A stretch of DNA of 64,000 nucleotides from DASSKA01 sp963839365 (GCA_963839365.1 CAWIUT010000002.1:186001-250000); one strand, 5' to 3'; counted from the stretch's first letter, positions 16,676 to 28,621 are shown. Notes: a model not told the origin generated them from the letters alone. Numbers and translations: made by a program.

Positions 16676-17436
16676 AATCGGGCACAGAACGGGACATGAT
16701 CGAGACCATGAGCGCGGATGAGGCGGCCAACCCGGAAACGGTCGGACACGAGCACCCGGACGTCACGGGTGGGTGGTTGCGACCGGCCGTCTTCGGGGCG
16801 ATGGACGGTCTGGTGTCCAACCTCGCGCTGATCGCGGGCGTCGCCGGCGGTACCCGCACCTCGACGAACTCCCACGCGGTGGTGCTGGCCGGCCTCGCAG
16901 GGCTGGCTGCCGGCGCGTTCTCGATGGCGGCGGGGGAGTACACCTCCGTGGCCAGCCAGTCCGAGTCGGCCGCCCGGGAGATCGAGCGGGAGCGCAGCGA
17001 GATCGAGCGGAACCCGCAGTTCGAGATCCGCGAGCTCGCGGCGATGTACGCCGAGAAGGGCATCGAGGAGGACCTGGCTCTCCAGGTGGCCGAACAGGTG
17101 CACCGCGACGTCGACAACGCCGTCGTCGTCCACGCCCGCGAGGAGCTCGGGGTGGACCCCAACGACCTGCCCTCGCCGGCGCTCGCCGCGGTCTCGTCGT
17201 TCATCTCGTTCGGCCTCGGTGCGCTGATGCCGTTGCTGCCCTACCTGCTCGGGGCCAACAGCCTCCTCCCTGGTCTGGCCATCACCCTGGTGGCGTTGTT
17301 CATCTGCGGAGCAGTGGTGACGAACCTGACCAACCGGTCCTGGCTCTTCGGCGGTGTGCGGCAGCTGGTGCTCGGCGGCGCGGCTGCCGGGCTGACCTAC
17401 GCCGTAGGTGCCGCGGTGGGGTCGAGTCTCGGCTAG
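16672..17436 (+). CDS. VIT1/CCC1-family metal transporter
   Basis: A 254-residue membrane protein of the VIT1/CCC1 family, which moves Fe2+ or Mn2+ out of the cytoplasm. The first helix contains FGAMDGLVSNLALIAGVAGG and the second AGAFSMAAGEYTSVASQ, the Met/Glu-containing conserved helices. A charged cytoplasmic metal-binding stretch (about residues 100-165, rich in Glu) separates them from three C-terminal helices. The ATG at 16672 overlaps the lgt stop; ATGs at 16696 or 16708 are alternatives. The metal is not decided by the sequence. Confidence 0.9.
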   Translation: MKSGTERDMIETMSADEAANPETVGHEHPDVTGGWLRPAVFGAMDGLVSNLALIAGVAGGTRTSTNSHAVVLAGLAGLAAGAFSMAAGEYTSVASQSESAAREIERERSEIERNPQFEIRELAAMYAEKGIEEDLALQVAEQVHRDVDNAVVVHAREELGVDPNDLPSPALAAVSSFISFGLGALMPLLPYLLGANSLLPGLAITLVALFICGAVVTNLTNRSWLFGGVRQLVLGGAAAGLTYAVGAAVGSSLG

Positions 17437-17574
17437 CTCTCGGAGGGGCCCCACCTGAGGACCGAACCGCCGGCACGTCTCACATGGCGTCCGCGGCGGC
17501 GACCCCCATATGTCGGTGTTGTACGCTGGCTTTTCCGCATGGGCCAACGCTGTCCCGCGCATGTTCCACGACAG

Positions 17575-17605
17575 GCACCGGTAGAACCTCGGATGGTGCC
17601 GGTGC
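17575..17605 (+). promoter_or_regulatory. Possible leader hairpin before gltB
   Basis: Seven-base inverted arms (GCACCGG / CCGGTGC) flank a second short ACC/GGT pairing. The structure sits 9 nt before the gltB ribosome-binding site GGGAGAG (17614-17620) and could affect translation. No GlnR-type box was recognised in the 190 bp gap. Confidence 0.3.
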
Positions 17606-17626
17606 ACGACGACGGGAGAGTGTCGC

Positions 17627-20600
17627 GTGCTTGCATCCCCGCCGCCCCGGGCTTCGGCAGCCCCGCAACCGCAAGGGCTGTACGACGGACTCCACGAGCA
17701 CGACGCGTGTGGCGTCGCGTTCGTCGCCACGCTGACCGGAGAGCCCAGCCACGACATCGTGGCCAAGGCGATCACCGCCCTGCGCAACCTGGAGCACCGA
17801 GGTGCGACGGGCGCGGAGGTCGACTCCGGCGACGGCGCCGGCATCATGCTCCAGGTGCCGGACGCGTTCTTGCGCTCGAGCGTGGACTTCGAGCTGCCGC
17901 CCGCGCACAGCTACGCGGTCGGGACCGCCTTCCTGACCGGAGACGCGGAGCAGGTGACCAAGTCCCGTCAGCGGATCGAGGAGATCGCCAGCGAGGAGGG
18001 GCTGACCGTCCTCGGCTGGCGGGACGTCCCGGTGGACCCGAGCACGCTCGGCGTCACCGCGCGCAGCGTGATGCCTACCTTCAGCCAGCTCTTCGTGTCC
18101 GCTGCCACCGGGCGGCTGCTGGGGATGGCCCTCGAGCGGCTGGCGTTCTGCCTGCGCAAGCGCGCCGAGCGTGAGACGAACGTGTACTTCCCCTCGCTGT
18201 CCTCACGCACCTTGGTCTACAAGGGCATGCTGACCACCGAGCAGCTGGACCAGTTCTACCCGGACCTGCGCGACGAGCGGATCGCCTCCGCGGTTGCCGT
18301 CGTGCACTCGCGCTTCTCGACCAACACGTTCCCGAGCTGGCCGCTGTCGCACCCGTTCCGGTTCATCGCCCACAACGGCGAGATCAACACGGTGATGGGC
18401 AACCGGAACTGGATGCGCGCGCGGGAGGCGCTGCTGGCCAGTGACCTGATCCCGGGGGACCTCGAGCGGCTGTACCCGATCTGCACGCCCGGCGCCTCGG
18501 ACTCCGCCTCCTTCGACGAGGTGCTCGAGCTGCTGCACCTCGGCGGGCGGTCGCTGCCGCACGCGGTGCTGATGATGATCCCGGAGGCGTGGGAGAACCA
18601 CGCCGAGATGGACGAGAGGCGCCGCGCGTTCTACGAGTTCCACGCCAGCCTGATGGAGCCGTGGGACGGCCCGGCCTGCGTCGTGTTCAGCGACGGCACG
18701 CAGGTGGGGGCGGTGCTGGACCGCAACGGGCTGCGCCCCTCGCGGTACTGGGTCACCGACGACGGTCTGGTGGTGCTGGCCTCCGAGGTGGGGGTGCTCG
18801 ACATCGACCCTGCCTCCGTCGTACGCAAGGGCCGGCTCAAGCCCGGACGGATGTTCCTCGTCGACGTGTCGGAGCACCGCATCGTCGAGGACGAGGAGAT
18901 CAAGGGCGAGCTCGCCGCGGAGCACCCGTACGACGAGTGGCTGCACGCCGGCCTGATCCACCTGAACGACCTGCCCGAGCGGGAGCACGTGGTGCACACG
19001 CACGCGTCGGTGACCCGTCGCCAGCAGATCTTCGGCTACACCGAGGAGGAGAAACGGGTCATCCTCGGCCCGATGGCCCGCACCGGTGCGGAGCCGATCG
19101 GCTCGATGGGCACCGACTCTCCCATCGCTGCGATCTCCGCGCGGCCGCGGCTGCTGTTCGACTACTTCAGCCAGCTGTTCGCGCAGGTCACCAACCCGCC
19201 GCTCGACGCGATCCGCGAGGAGCTGGTCACCTCGCTGGCCGGCACGATCGGCCCGGAGTGGAACCTCCTCGAGCCCGCCCCGGCGTCGTGCAGGCAGGTG
19301 CTGCTGCCCTTCCCGGTGATCGACAACGACGAGCTGGCCAAGATCCGGCACGTCAACCGTGACGGCGACATGCCCGGCTTCATCACGCACGTGGCCCGCG
19401 GCCTCTACCCGGTCGAGGGTGGCGGCGCGGCGCTGGCCGCGCGCATCGACGAGATCTGCGCCGAGGTGTCGGCGGCCATCGCCGACGGCGCCCGGATCAT
19501 CGTGCTCTCCGACCGGCACTCCACTGCCGAGCTGGCGCCCATCCCGTCGCTGCTGCTCACCGGGGCGGTGCACCACCACCTGGTCCGGGAGAAGACGCGC
19601 ACCCGGGTCGGGTTGGTCGTGGAGGCGGGCGACGTGCGCGAGGTGCACCACGTGGCGCTGCTCATCGGGTACGGCGCGGCGGCGGTCAACCCCTACCTGG
19701 CGATGGAGACCGTCGAGGACCTGGCCCGCGACGGCTACTTCGTCGACGCGGACCCGGACACCGCGGTGCGGAACCTGGTGCGCTCGCTCGGCAAGGGCGT
19801 GCTGAAGGTGATGAGCAAGATGGGGGTGTCCACGGTCGCGTCGTACACCGGCGCGCAGATCTTCGAGGCCCTCGGCCTCTCCGAGCAGCTGGTCGACAAG
19901 TACTTCACGGGCACGACCAGCAAGCTCGGCGGGGTGGACATCGCCACCATCGCCGAGGAGGTGGCCCGCCGCCACCACACCGCCTACCCGGTGGACGGCC
20001 TGCCCCCGGCGCACCGCACCCTGGAGATCGGCGGGGAGTACCAGTGGCGCCGTGAGGGCGAGCCGCACCTGTTCGACCCGGACACGGTCTTCCGGCTGCA
20101 GCACTCCACCCGCACCGGCCGCTACGACATCTTCAAGGCCTACACCTCGCGTGTCGACGAGCAGGCCGAGCGGCTGATGACGCTGCGCGGGCTGTTCCGG
20201 TTGCGCTCCGCGGAGGAGCTCGGGCGAACCCCCGTGCCGCTGGAGGAGGTCGAGCCGGCCTCGGAGATCGTGAAGCGCTTCTCCACCGGCGCCATGTCCT
20301 ACGGGTCGATCAGCAAGGAGGCGCACGAGACCCTCGCGGTCGCGATGAACCGGCTCGGCGCAAAGTCCAACACCGGGGAGGGCGGCGAGGACGCCGACAG
20401 GCTGCACGACCCGGAGCGGCGCAGCGCCATCAAGCAGGTCGCGTCCGGCCGGTTCGGGGTCACCTCGGAGTACCTCACCCACGCCGACGACCTCCAGATC
20501 AAGATGGCGCAGGGCGCGAAGCCCGGCGAGGGCGGACAGCTGCCCGGCCACAAGGTCTACCCCTGGGTGGCCAGGACCCGGCACTCCACCCCGGGGGTGG

Positions 20601-22184
20601 GGCTGATCTCACCGCCGCCGCACCACGACATCTACTCGATCGAGGACCTCGCCCAGCTGATCCACGACCTGAAGAACGCCAACCCGGCGGCGCGGGTCCA
20701 CGTCAAGCTCGTCTCCGAGGTGGGCGTGGGCACCGTCGCGGCGGGGGTGTCCAAGGCGCACGCCGACGTGGTGCTCATCTCCGGCCACGACGGGGGCACC
20801 GGCGCCGCGCCGCTGACCTCGCTCAAGCACGCCGGCGGGCCGTGGGAGCTCGGCCTCGCAGAGACCCAGCAGACCCTGCTGCTCAACGGGTTGCGGGACC
20901 GGATCGTGGTGCAGACCGACGGCCAGCTCAAGACCGGCCGCGACGTCGTGGTGGCCGCGCTGCTGGGCGCCGAGGAGTTCGGCTTCGCCACCGCGCCGCT
21001 CGTGGTCTCCGGCTGCATCATGATGCGGGTCTGCCACCTGGACACCTGTCCGGTGGGGGTGGCCACCCAGAACCCGGTGCTGCGCGCCCGGTTCACCGGC
21101 AAGCCGGAGTTCGTGGAGAACTTCTTCATGTTCATCGCCGAGGAGGTCCGCGAGCACCTCGCCGCCCTGGGTTTCCGCAGCATCGAGGAGGCCGCCGGGC
21201 AGGCGGACGCCCTCGACGTGCACCGCGCGGTGGAGCACTGGAAGGCCGCCGGCCTCGACCTCGCCCCGGTCCTGCACGTGCCTACCCTCCCGGAGGGAGC
21301 GGCGCGGCACCACACCCTCGCGCAGGACCACGGCCTGGACAAGGCGCTGGACAACGAGCTGATCCGGCTCGCTGCCGACGCGCTCGAGCGCGGCGCGCCG
21401 GTGCGCGCGCAGCTGCCCATCCGCAACGTGAACCGCACCGTCGGCACCATGCTCGGCCACGAGGTCACCAAGCGGTACGGCGGAGCCGGCCTCCCCGACG
21501 GCACCATCGACCTCACGTTCACGGGGTCGGCCGGCCAGTCGTTCGGGGCCTTCCTGCCGAGCGGCATCACCCTGCGTCTCGAAGGCGACGCCAACGACTA
21601 CGTGGGCAAGGGGCTGTCGGGCGGACGGATCGTGGTCCGGCCCGACCGCGGCGCGACGTTCCACGCCGAGGAGCAGATCGTCGCCGGCAACGTGATCGGC
21701 TACGGCGCCACGTCCGGTGAGCTGTTCGTGCGCGGCCAGGTCGGTGAGCGGTTCTGCGTGCGCAACTCCGGCGCCACCGCTGTCGTCGAAGGGGTCGGCG
21801 ACCACGGCTGCGAGTACATGACCGGCGGTCGCGTCGCCGTGCTCGGTGGCACCGGCCGCAACTTCGCCGCAGGCATGTCGGGTGGGGTGGCGTTCGTGCT
21901 CGACCTGGATGAGCGCCGGGTCAGCAAGGAGCGTCTGGAGCTCGCACCGGTCGACGGGACCGCCGCTGCCGAGCTGCAGGAGCTGGTGCGGCGCCACTAC
22001 CAGGAGACCGGATCGCCGGTGGCCGAGGAGCTGCTGGCCGACTGGGCCGGTCCCCGGGGCGCCGTCCACCGGTTCACCGAGGTGATGCCGACCGACTTCA
22101 AGCGTGTGCTCGCCGCCCGCGAGGCCGCCCAGGAGGAGGGGCTCTCCGAGGACGAGACCGCGACCCGGATGATGGAGGCGCTCC

Positions 22185-22192
<8 letters not shown>
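17627..22192 (+). CDS. gltB: Glutamate synthase, large subunit
   Basis: GltB makes two glutamates from glutamine and 2-oxoglutarate, using electrons delivered by GltD. The protein is 1,521 residues, normal length. The class II amidotransferase domain begins at Cys28 in HDACGVAF, so a 27-residue propeptide must be removed. The FMN-binding synthase barrel follows, with the 3Fe-4S motif CIMMRVCHLDTC near residue 1129, and then the C-terminal Gly-rich beta-helix. The GTG start has GGGAGAG upstream. Its 3' end overlaps gltD by 8 nt. All catalytic elements are intact, unlike its partner gene. Confidence 0.97.
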
Positions 22193-23655
<1,463 letters not shown>

Positions 23656-23711
23656 GCGCCTGCACGGTCGGCTCGAGGGGGTGCCCACTTCGGGCGACAA
23701 CCGGGTAGCCC

Positions 23712-23717
23712 TAGGCT
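23712..23717 (+). promoter_or_regulatory. -10 box of pyk (leaderless)
   Basis: TAGGCT ends 6 nt before the pyk GTG at 23724. There is no Shine-Dalgarno sequence in that interval. Confidence 0.5.
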
Positions 23718-23723
23718 CGGACC

Positions 23724-25172
23724 GTGCGAAGAGCGAAGATTGTGTGCACCATGGGCCCGGCCACGGCGACGCCGGAGCGCGTTCGCGCGTTGGTCGACGC
23801 AGGCATGGACGTCGCCCGCCTGAACCTCAGCCACGGCTCGCACGCCGATCACGAGGCCGTCTACCACCTGGTGCGACGGGCCTCGGACGAGAGTGGCCAC
23901 GGGGTCGGAATCGTGGCGGACCTGCAGGGGCCCAAGATCCGGCTCGGCACGTTCGCCGACGGCCCCGTGATGCTGGAGGCCGGTCAGCCGTTCACGATCA
24001 CCACCCGCGAGGTGGCCGGGACCAAGGAGATCTGCTCCACGACGTACGACGGGCTGCCCGGTGACGTCTCCGAGGGGGACCAGGTGCTCGTCGACGACGG
24101 CCGGGTCCGGATGGACGTCGTCAAGGTCGGCGAGACCGACGTGGAGACCCGGGTGGTCGTCCCGGGCAAGGTCAGCAACCACAAGGGCATCAACCTGCCC
24201 GGTGTAGCGGTGTCCGTGCCGGCCCTGTCGGAGAAGGACCGTGAGGACCTCCGCTGGGCGCTGCACCTGACCGTGGACTACGTGGCGCTGTCCTTCGTGC
24301 GGTCGGCCGCCGACGTCGAGGACGTGCGCGAGGTCATGCGGGAGGAGGGCGTGCTGCTCCCGGTGATCGCCAAGATCGAGAAGCCGCAGGCGATCGACCA
24401 CCTCGACGAGGTCATCGACGCGTTCGACGCGTTCATGGTGGCCCGCGGCGACCTCGGCGTGGAGTGCCCGCTCGAGGACGTGCCGTTCCTGCAGAAGCAC
24501 GTCATCGACGCGGCCCGCCGCCACGCCAAGCCGGTGATCGTGGCCACCCAGATGCTGGAGTCGATGATCTCCGCACCACGGCCGACCCGGGCGGAGGCAT
24601 CGGACGTGGCCAACGCGGTGCTCGACGGCGCGGACGCGGTGATGCTGTCGGGGGAGACCTCGGTGGGCAGCTACCCGGTCGAGACGGTGCGCACCATGGC
24701 CCGGATCATCGAGTCCACCGAGGACCACGGTCTGGCCAGGATGACCGCGATCGAGTGGCAGCCACGTACGCGGGGCGGCGTGATCGCCAAGGCCGCAGCC
24801 GAGGTCGCCGACCGTGTGGGGGCGAAGTACCTGGTCGCGTTCACCCAGAGCGGTGACTCGGCGCGCCGGCTGTCCCGCTACCGCGGTCCGATCCCGATGC
24901 TCGCGTTCACACCGGTCGACGCGGTGCGCTCCCAGCTGTCCCTCTCCTGGGGCATCGAGACGTTCAAGGCACCGCCGGTCGAGCACACCGACGAGATGGT
25001 CCGCCAGGTCGACGAGGCCCTGCTGGCCATCGGCCGGGTGAAGGAGGGCGACCTGGTGGTGATCATCGCCGGCAGCCCGCCCGGGATCCCCGGGTCGACC
25101 AACGCGTTGCGGATCCACCGCATGGGGGACGCCATCAACGAGGTGACGCCGGCCTACCGGCGCACCCGGTAG
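23724..25172 (+). CDS. pyk: Pyruvate kinase
   Basis: Pyruvate kinase converts PEP and ADP to pyruvate and ATP. The 482-residue protein starts RRAKIVCTMGPAT, has NLSHGSHADH for nucleotide and phosphate binding, AKIEKPQ with the catalytic Lys (about residue 217), MVARGDLGVE for metal binding and VATQMLESM. The C-terminal domain is complete, and there is no extra PEP-utiliser domain. The GTG at 23724 lies 6 nt after a -10 box, so translation is probably leaderless. It follows gltD by 68 bp but has its own promoter. Confidence 0.97.
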   Translation: MRRAKIVCTMGPATATPERVRALVDAGMDVARLNLSHGSHADHEAVYHLVRRASDESGHGVGIVADLQGPKIRLGTFADGPVMLEAGQPFTITTREVAGTKEICSTTYDGLPGDVSEGDQVLVDDGRVRMDVVKVGETDVETRVVVPGKVSNHKGINLPGVAVSVPALSEKDREDLRWALHLTVDYVALSFVRSAADVEDVREVMREEGVLLPVIAKIEKPQAIDHLDEVIDAFDAFMVARGDLGVECPLEDVPFLQKHVIDAARRHAKPVIVATQMLESMISAPRPTRAEASDVANAVLDGADAVMLSGETSVGSYPVETVRTMARIIESTEDHGLARMTAIEWQPRTRGGVIAKAAAEVADRVGAKYLVAFTQSGDSARRLSRYRGPIPMLAFTPVDAVRSQLSLSWGIETFKAPPVEHTDEMVRQVDEALLAIGRVKEGDLVVIIAGSPPGIPGSTNALRIHRMGDAINEVTPAYRRTR

Positions 25173-25177
25173 CCGAC

Positions 25178-26221
25178 ATGAGGATCGACAGGCTCCTCGC
25201 TGGTGCGGCCGCCCTGATGGCAGCCTCCGCGTGCGTCGCGGGATGCTCGAGCGCCTCCTCACCCGGCCAGGGTGCCGCCTCTCGGCACCCGTCGGTTGCT
25301 GCGTCGGGGGCTGCGTCGGGGGCTCCGTCAGGCGCGGGGTCCTCGACAGGCTCCGTGCGCCCGTCCGGGCCACCGAGCGTCTCGGTCACGGTGGCCGGAT
25401 GGCGGCTGCCCGCGCCGCTGAGCCGCGAGGCGGCGATGGCGTACGACGGGGGGCTGCTCGTGGCTGGAGGGCTGCAGCCCGGGGACGTGACGAGCGACCG
25501 GGCGTGGCGGGTCGACGTGGGGAGCGGGAAGGCGCATCGGCTCCCCGGGCTGGCCGCGCCGGTGCACGACGTGGCCGGGGGAGTCGTGCAGGGTCGGCCG
25601 ACCCTGGTCGGTGGCGGCGCCTCGAGCAGCGTGTCCGACGTACAGCAGTGGAGCGGTGGCGGACGCTGGTCCGTCACCGGGCACCTGCCGACGCTCCGGT
25701 CGGACCTCTCGTCCGCGGCGGTCCCGGGGGGCCTGGTCGTCGTCGGCGGCTACGACGGGGTGCACTCCCCGCGCACCGTGCTCCGCACCTCGGACGGCCG
25801 CCACTTCCACGCCGTCGCCCGCCTCCCGCACGGCGTGCGCTACGCCGGCGTGGCGGCCCTCCGCGGGCAGCTCTGGGTGCTCGGCGGGGAGGAGTCCGGC
25901 CATGAGCTGCGCGAGGTCTGGCGGGTCGACCTGAGCACCGGACGGGTCAGCAAGGAGGGACGGCTGCCTCGGCCGCTCGGTCACGAGGCCGTCGTGGCCG
26001 TGGGCGGCCGGCTGCTGGTGCTCGGCGGTCGAACCACCTCCAGCACCATGACGGACCGGATGTGGTGGTTCACGCCCGCCACCGGCACCTGGCGGAAGGC
26101 GGGCCGGCTGCCGTACCCGCTGGCCGACGCGCCCGCTGTCCAGCTCGGCGGGGTCACCTATCTCGTCGGCGGGGAGACCCCGCACTTCACCTCCCGCGTG
26201 CTACGCGTGGCGGCGCACTGA
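25178..26221 (+). CDS. Secreted Kelch-repeat lipoprotein
   Basis: A 347-residue predicted lipoprotein. Residues 1-23 form a lipoprotein signal ending in the lipobox VAGC, with Cys23 as the lipid site. A Ser/Ala/Pro-rich linker (about 25-65) follows. The rest is a Kelch-like beta-propeller of about six blades, with repeated hydrophobic-GG motifs (LLVAGG, TLVGGG, LVVVGGYDG, LWVLGG, LLVLGGR, YLVGGE). No enzyme motif is visible; such propellers bind ligands or act as scaffolds. It begins 5 bp after pyk, so it may share its transcript. The ligand is unknown. Confidence 0.85.
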   Translation: MRIDRLLAGAAALMAASACVAGCSSASSPGQGAASRHPSVAASGAASGAPSGAGSSTGSVRPSGPPSVSVTVAGWRLPAPLSREAAMAYDGGLLVAGGLQPGDVTSDRAWRVDVGSGKAHRLPGLAAPVHDVAGGVVQGRPTLVGGGASSSVSDVQQWSGGGRWSVTGHLPTLRSDLSSAAVPGGLVVVGGYDGVHSPRTVLRTSDGRHFHAVARLPHGVRYAGVAALRGQLWVLGGEESGHELREVWRVDLSTGRVSKEGRLPRPLGHEAVVAVGGRLLVLGGRTTSSTMTDRMWWFTPATGTWRKAGRLPYPLADAPAVQLGGVTYLVGGETPHFTSRVLRVAAH

Positions 26222-26261
26222 CGGACCGTCTCGAACCACCTCGAGGCTGGGGGTCGGTCGG

Positions 26262-26335
26262 TGCCCCGGGTGGGATTCGAACCCACACTGAATGCTGTTT
26301 GAGAGCATCGGCTCTACCGGTTGGCCTACCGGGGC
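26262..26335 (-). tRNA. tRNA-like gene with CAA anticodon (nominal tRNA-Leu), short variable loop
   Basis: A 74-nt cloverleaf can be drawn on the minus strand: a 7 bp acceptor stem GCCCCGG/CCGGGGC with discriminator A, a 5 bp anticodon stem, loop CTCAAAC (anticodon CAA at 26299-26301), and a 5 bp T stem with TTCGAAT. CAA reads the Leu codon UUG, but the variable loop is only 5 nt, whereas tRNA-Leu normally has a long variable arm. The D stem pairs only 3 bp and position 21 is G rather than A. CCA is not encoded. A possible -10 (TACCGT) lies at 26345-26350. It is either a functional oddity or a tRNA-like relic. Confidence 0.8.
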
Positions 26336-26404
26336 GGAGCAGCCACGGTACCGGATCCGCTTCAGCAGCGGCGACGGTGCCGAGCCGGCCGGAGCCACCG
26401 CCGT

Positions 26405-26410
26405 TAGCCT
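26405..26410 (+). promoter_or_regulatory. -10 box of pdtaR (leaderless)
   Basis: TAGCCT ends 7 nt before the GTG at 26418. This supports that GTG as the start of the response regulator, and not an ATG further upstream inside the tRNA. Confidence 0.5.
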
Positions 26411-26417
26411 TGCGTGC

Positions 26418-27053
26418 GTGACCCAACAGCCGCAACAGCAGGGAGCCGCTCACGCCCGCGTGGTCATCGCCGAGGACGAGGCGCTGATCAGGATGGACCT
26501 CGCCGAGATGCTCGGCGAGGAAGGCTACGACGTGGTCGGGCAGGCCGCCGACGGAGAACGGGCCGTGTCACTGGCTCGTGAGCTGCGTCCTGACCTGGTG
26601 GTGCTGGACGTCAAGATGCCCAGGCTCGACGGGATCACCGCCGCGCAGCGGATCGCCGAGGAACGGATTGCGCCGGTGGTGATCCTGACCGCGTTCAGCC
26701 AGCGTGAGCTCGTGGAGCGGGCCCGGGACGCCGGGGCGATGGCCTACCTGGTCAAGCCGTTCGCCAAGCAGGACCTCACTCCGGCGATCGAGATGGCGAT
26801 GAGCCGCTTCGCCGAGGTGCAGATGCTCGCGTCCGAGGTCGCGGACCTGACCGAGCGCCTGGAGGCCCGCAAGCTGATCGACCGCGCCAAGACCGTGCTC
26901 CAGGACCAGCTCGGCCTCAGTGAGCCGCAGGCGTTCCGCTGGATCCAGAAGACCGCGATGGACCTGAGACTGTCGATGCGGCAGGTCGCGGAGGGGGTAC
27001 TGACCCACGGCCCGTCGCTGGGCGGCGCCAGCGGGTCTAGCGCGGGGGAGTAG
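26418..27053 (+). CDS. pdtaR: ANTAR-domain response regulator (PdtaR type)
   Basis: A 211-residue regulator with a CheY-like receiver (about residues 18-135) and an ANTAR RNA-binding domain (about 140-200). EDEALIRMD holds the acidic pair, VVLDVKMPRLDG the phosphorylated Asp, LTAFS the Thr, and LVKPF the Lys. The ANTAR part includes ARKLIDRAKTVLQ and EPQAFRWIQKTAM. ANTAR proteins bind paired hairpins in nascent RNA and prevent termination. The partner PdtaS-like histidine kinase is not in the window. A longer reading frame starting inside the tRNA is rejected. Confidence 0.95.
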   Translation: MTQQPQQQGAAHARVVIAEDEALIRMDLAEMLGEEGYDVVGQAADGERAVSLARELRPDLVVLDVKMPRLDGITAAQRIAEERIAPVVILTAFSQRELVERARDAGAMAYLVKPFAKQDLTPAIEMAMSRFAEVQMLASEVADLTERLEARKLIDRAKTVLQDQLGLSEPQAFRWIQKTAMDLRLSMRQVAEGVLTHGPSLGGASGSSAGE

Positions 27054-27220
27054 GGCAAACCCGCCAACTCGGGCGTGTCGTACATCACAGGTCACGATCT
27101 CGCAACGACCCGGTTGCATTTGAGCCCATGCTGTGCTCGTACGTCACGAATCCCGCTACCTTCACTGCAACATCCGCAGCGGCACCTCGAGGGCCGCTTG
27201 CACCCTGTGACGGAGGCTCA

Positions 27221-28528
27221 ATGATTCGCCCAACCCGCGCCTGGCAGGCGGCAGCAGTGTTGTCCGCTGCTGCGCTCGCCCTGAGCGCCTGCGGCTCGAA
27301 CAGCAACCAGACCTCGCCGAAGGCGAAGACCACCACTTCTGCGGCGGCACCTAGCTCGTCGGGCTCCGGTTCGGCCGCGAAGGGGGACGGCACGCTCACC
27401 ATCGGCACACTGCTCCCCGAGACCGGAGACCTCGCCTTCCTCGGGCCCCCGGAGTTCGCCGGCGTGCAGGCGGCGGTGGACGACATCAACGCGGCCGGCG
27501 GCGTGCTCGGCAAGCAGGTGGTTCAGGCCAAGGCCGACTCCGGTGACGGCACGCCGGACATCGCCGGACAGTCGGTGGACTCCCTGCTGTCCCGGCACGC
27601 CGACGTGATCATCGGCGCGGCTGCCTCGGGAGTGTCCCTCTCGGTCATCAACCAGATCACCGACGCCGGCGTGGCCGAGTTCTCGCCCGCCAACACCTCC
27701 CCGGCCTTCGACGACCCGAAGACCGACCCGCACAACCTGTACTTCCGGACCGCCCCGTCGGACGTGCTGCAGGGCGCGGTGATGGCCAACATGATCATCC
27801 AGGACGGGCACACCAACGTGGCCATCCTTGCGAGGCAGGACTCCTACGGTGAGCTGCTCGCCGCCCAGATCGCCAAGGGCGTCAAGGCCGGCGGCGGCAA
27901 CATCGCCGCGAAGATCCTCTATGCGGCCGACGCGACCAACTTCACCGCAGAGGTGAACAGGGTGGCGGCGACCAACCCGGACGCCGTCGTGGTGATCGGG
28001 TTCAACGAGACCACCAAGATCATCCCGACGATGGTCGCGAAGGGGATCGGGCCTCAGAACGAGCAGGTCTACTTCACCGACGGCAACACGGCCGACTACT
28101 CCAAGGACTTCCCGAAGGGGACGCTCGCCGGCGTGAAGGCCACCTACCCCGGAGCGCAGCTCACCTCCTCGTTCAAGAAGGTGCTCCTCAAGGCGAACCC
28201 GAACCTGAAGGACTTCACCTACGGTCCGGAGTCGTACGACGCGACGGTGCTGACCGCGCTGGCGGCCGACATGGCGGGCAGCGACAACGCGAAGGCGTTC
28301 GCTCCGGACATCATCAAGGTCTCCAAGGACGGCACCAAGTGCACGTCGTACAAGCAGTGCGCCGCGCTGATCAAGCAGGGCAAGGACATCGACTACAACG
28401 GTGTCTCCGGTCCCTGTGACCTCGGCTCGACCGGTAGCCCGGTGAAGGCGACGATCGGCATCTTCCAGTACGGCAGGAACAACACCTACCACAACATCAA
28501 CTACGTCACCGGGGTGATCCCGGGCTGA
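27221..28528 (+). CDS. livK: Branched-chain amino-acid ABC transporter, substrate-binding lipoprotein
   Basis: A 435-residue periplasmic-binding-type lipoprotein. The signal peptide ends in the lipobox LSAC (lipid at Cys24), then a Ser/Thr/Lys linker, then a type I binding fold starting TLTIGTLLPETGDLAFLG. It should capture leucine, isoleucine, valine or related amides outside the membrane and pass them to LivHM. The ATG at 27221 has GGAGG upstream; the longer reading frame from 27128 lacks a signal peptide. It faces the livH-M-G-F operon across a strong terminator. The exact ligand cannot be read from the sequence. Confidence 0.93.
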   Translation: MIRPTRAWQAAAVLSAAALALSACGSNSNQTSPKAKTTTSAAAPSSSGSGSAAKGDGTLTIGTLLPETGDLAFLGPPEFAGVQAAVDDINAAGGVLGKQVVQAKADSGDGTPDIAGQSVDSLLSRHADVIIGAAASGVSLSVINQITDAGVAEFSPANTSPAFDDPKTDPHNLYFRTAPSDVLQGAVMANMIIQDGHTNVAILARQDSYGELLAAQIAKGVKAGGGNIAAKILYAADATNFTAEVNRVAATNPDAVVVIGFNETTKIIPTMVAKGIGPQNEQVYFTDGNTADYSKDFPKGTLAGVKATYPGAQLTSSFKKVLLKANPNLKDFTYGPESYDATVLTALAADMAGSDNAKAFAPDIIKVSKDGTKCTSYKQCAALIKQGKDIDYNGVSGPCDLGSTGSPVKATIGIFQYGRNNTYHNINYVTGVIPG

Positions 28529-28557
28529 CGCCCCGCCAGGGGAGTCAGACACGACGA

Positions 28558-28589
28558 AGCGGGGCCCGGCCTGTCGGCCGGGCCCCGCT
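28558..28589. terminator. Bidirectional terminator between livK and livF
   Basis: A perfect 14 bp GC-rich stem (28558-28571 with 28576-28589) closes on the 4-nt loop TGTC. It lies 29 bp after livK and 32 bp after livF on the other strand, so it can serve both. The U-tract is weak, as is common in high-GC genomes. Confidence 0.85.
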
Positions 28590-28621
28590 GTTGTCGTCGG
28601 GAAGCTGTCAGAGCAAGGGGT

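Noticed and set aside
18203..20584. Long minus-strand reading frame opposite gltB (793 codons)
   Set aside because: Gly/Arg/His/Val-rich product with no family features; it is an antisense shadow caused by the high GC of the third codon positions of gltB.
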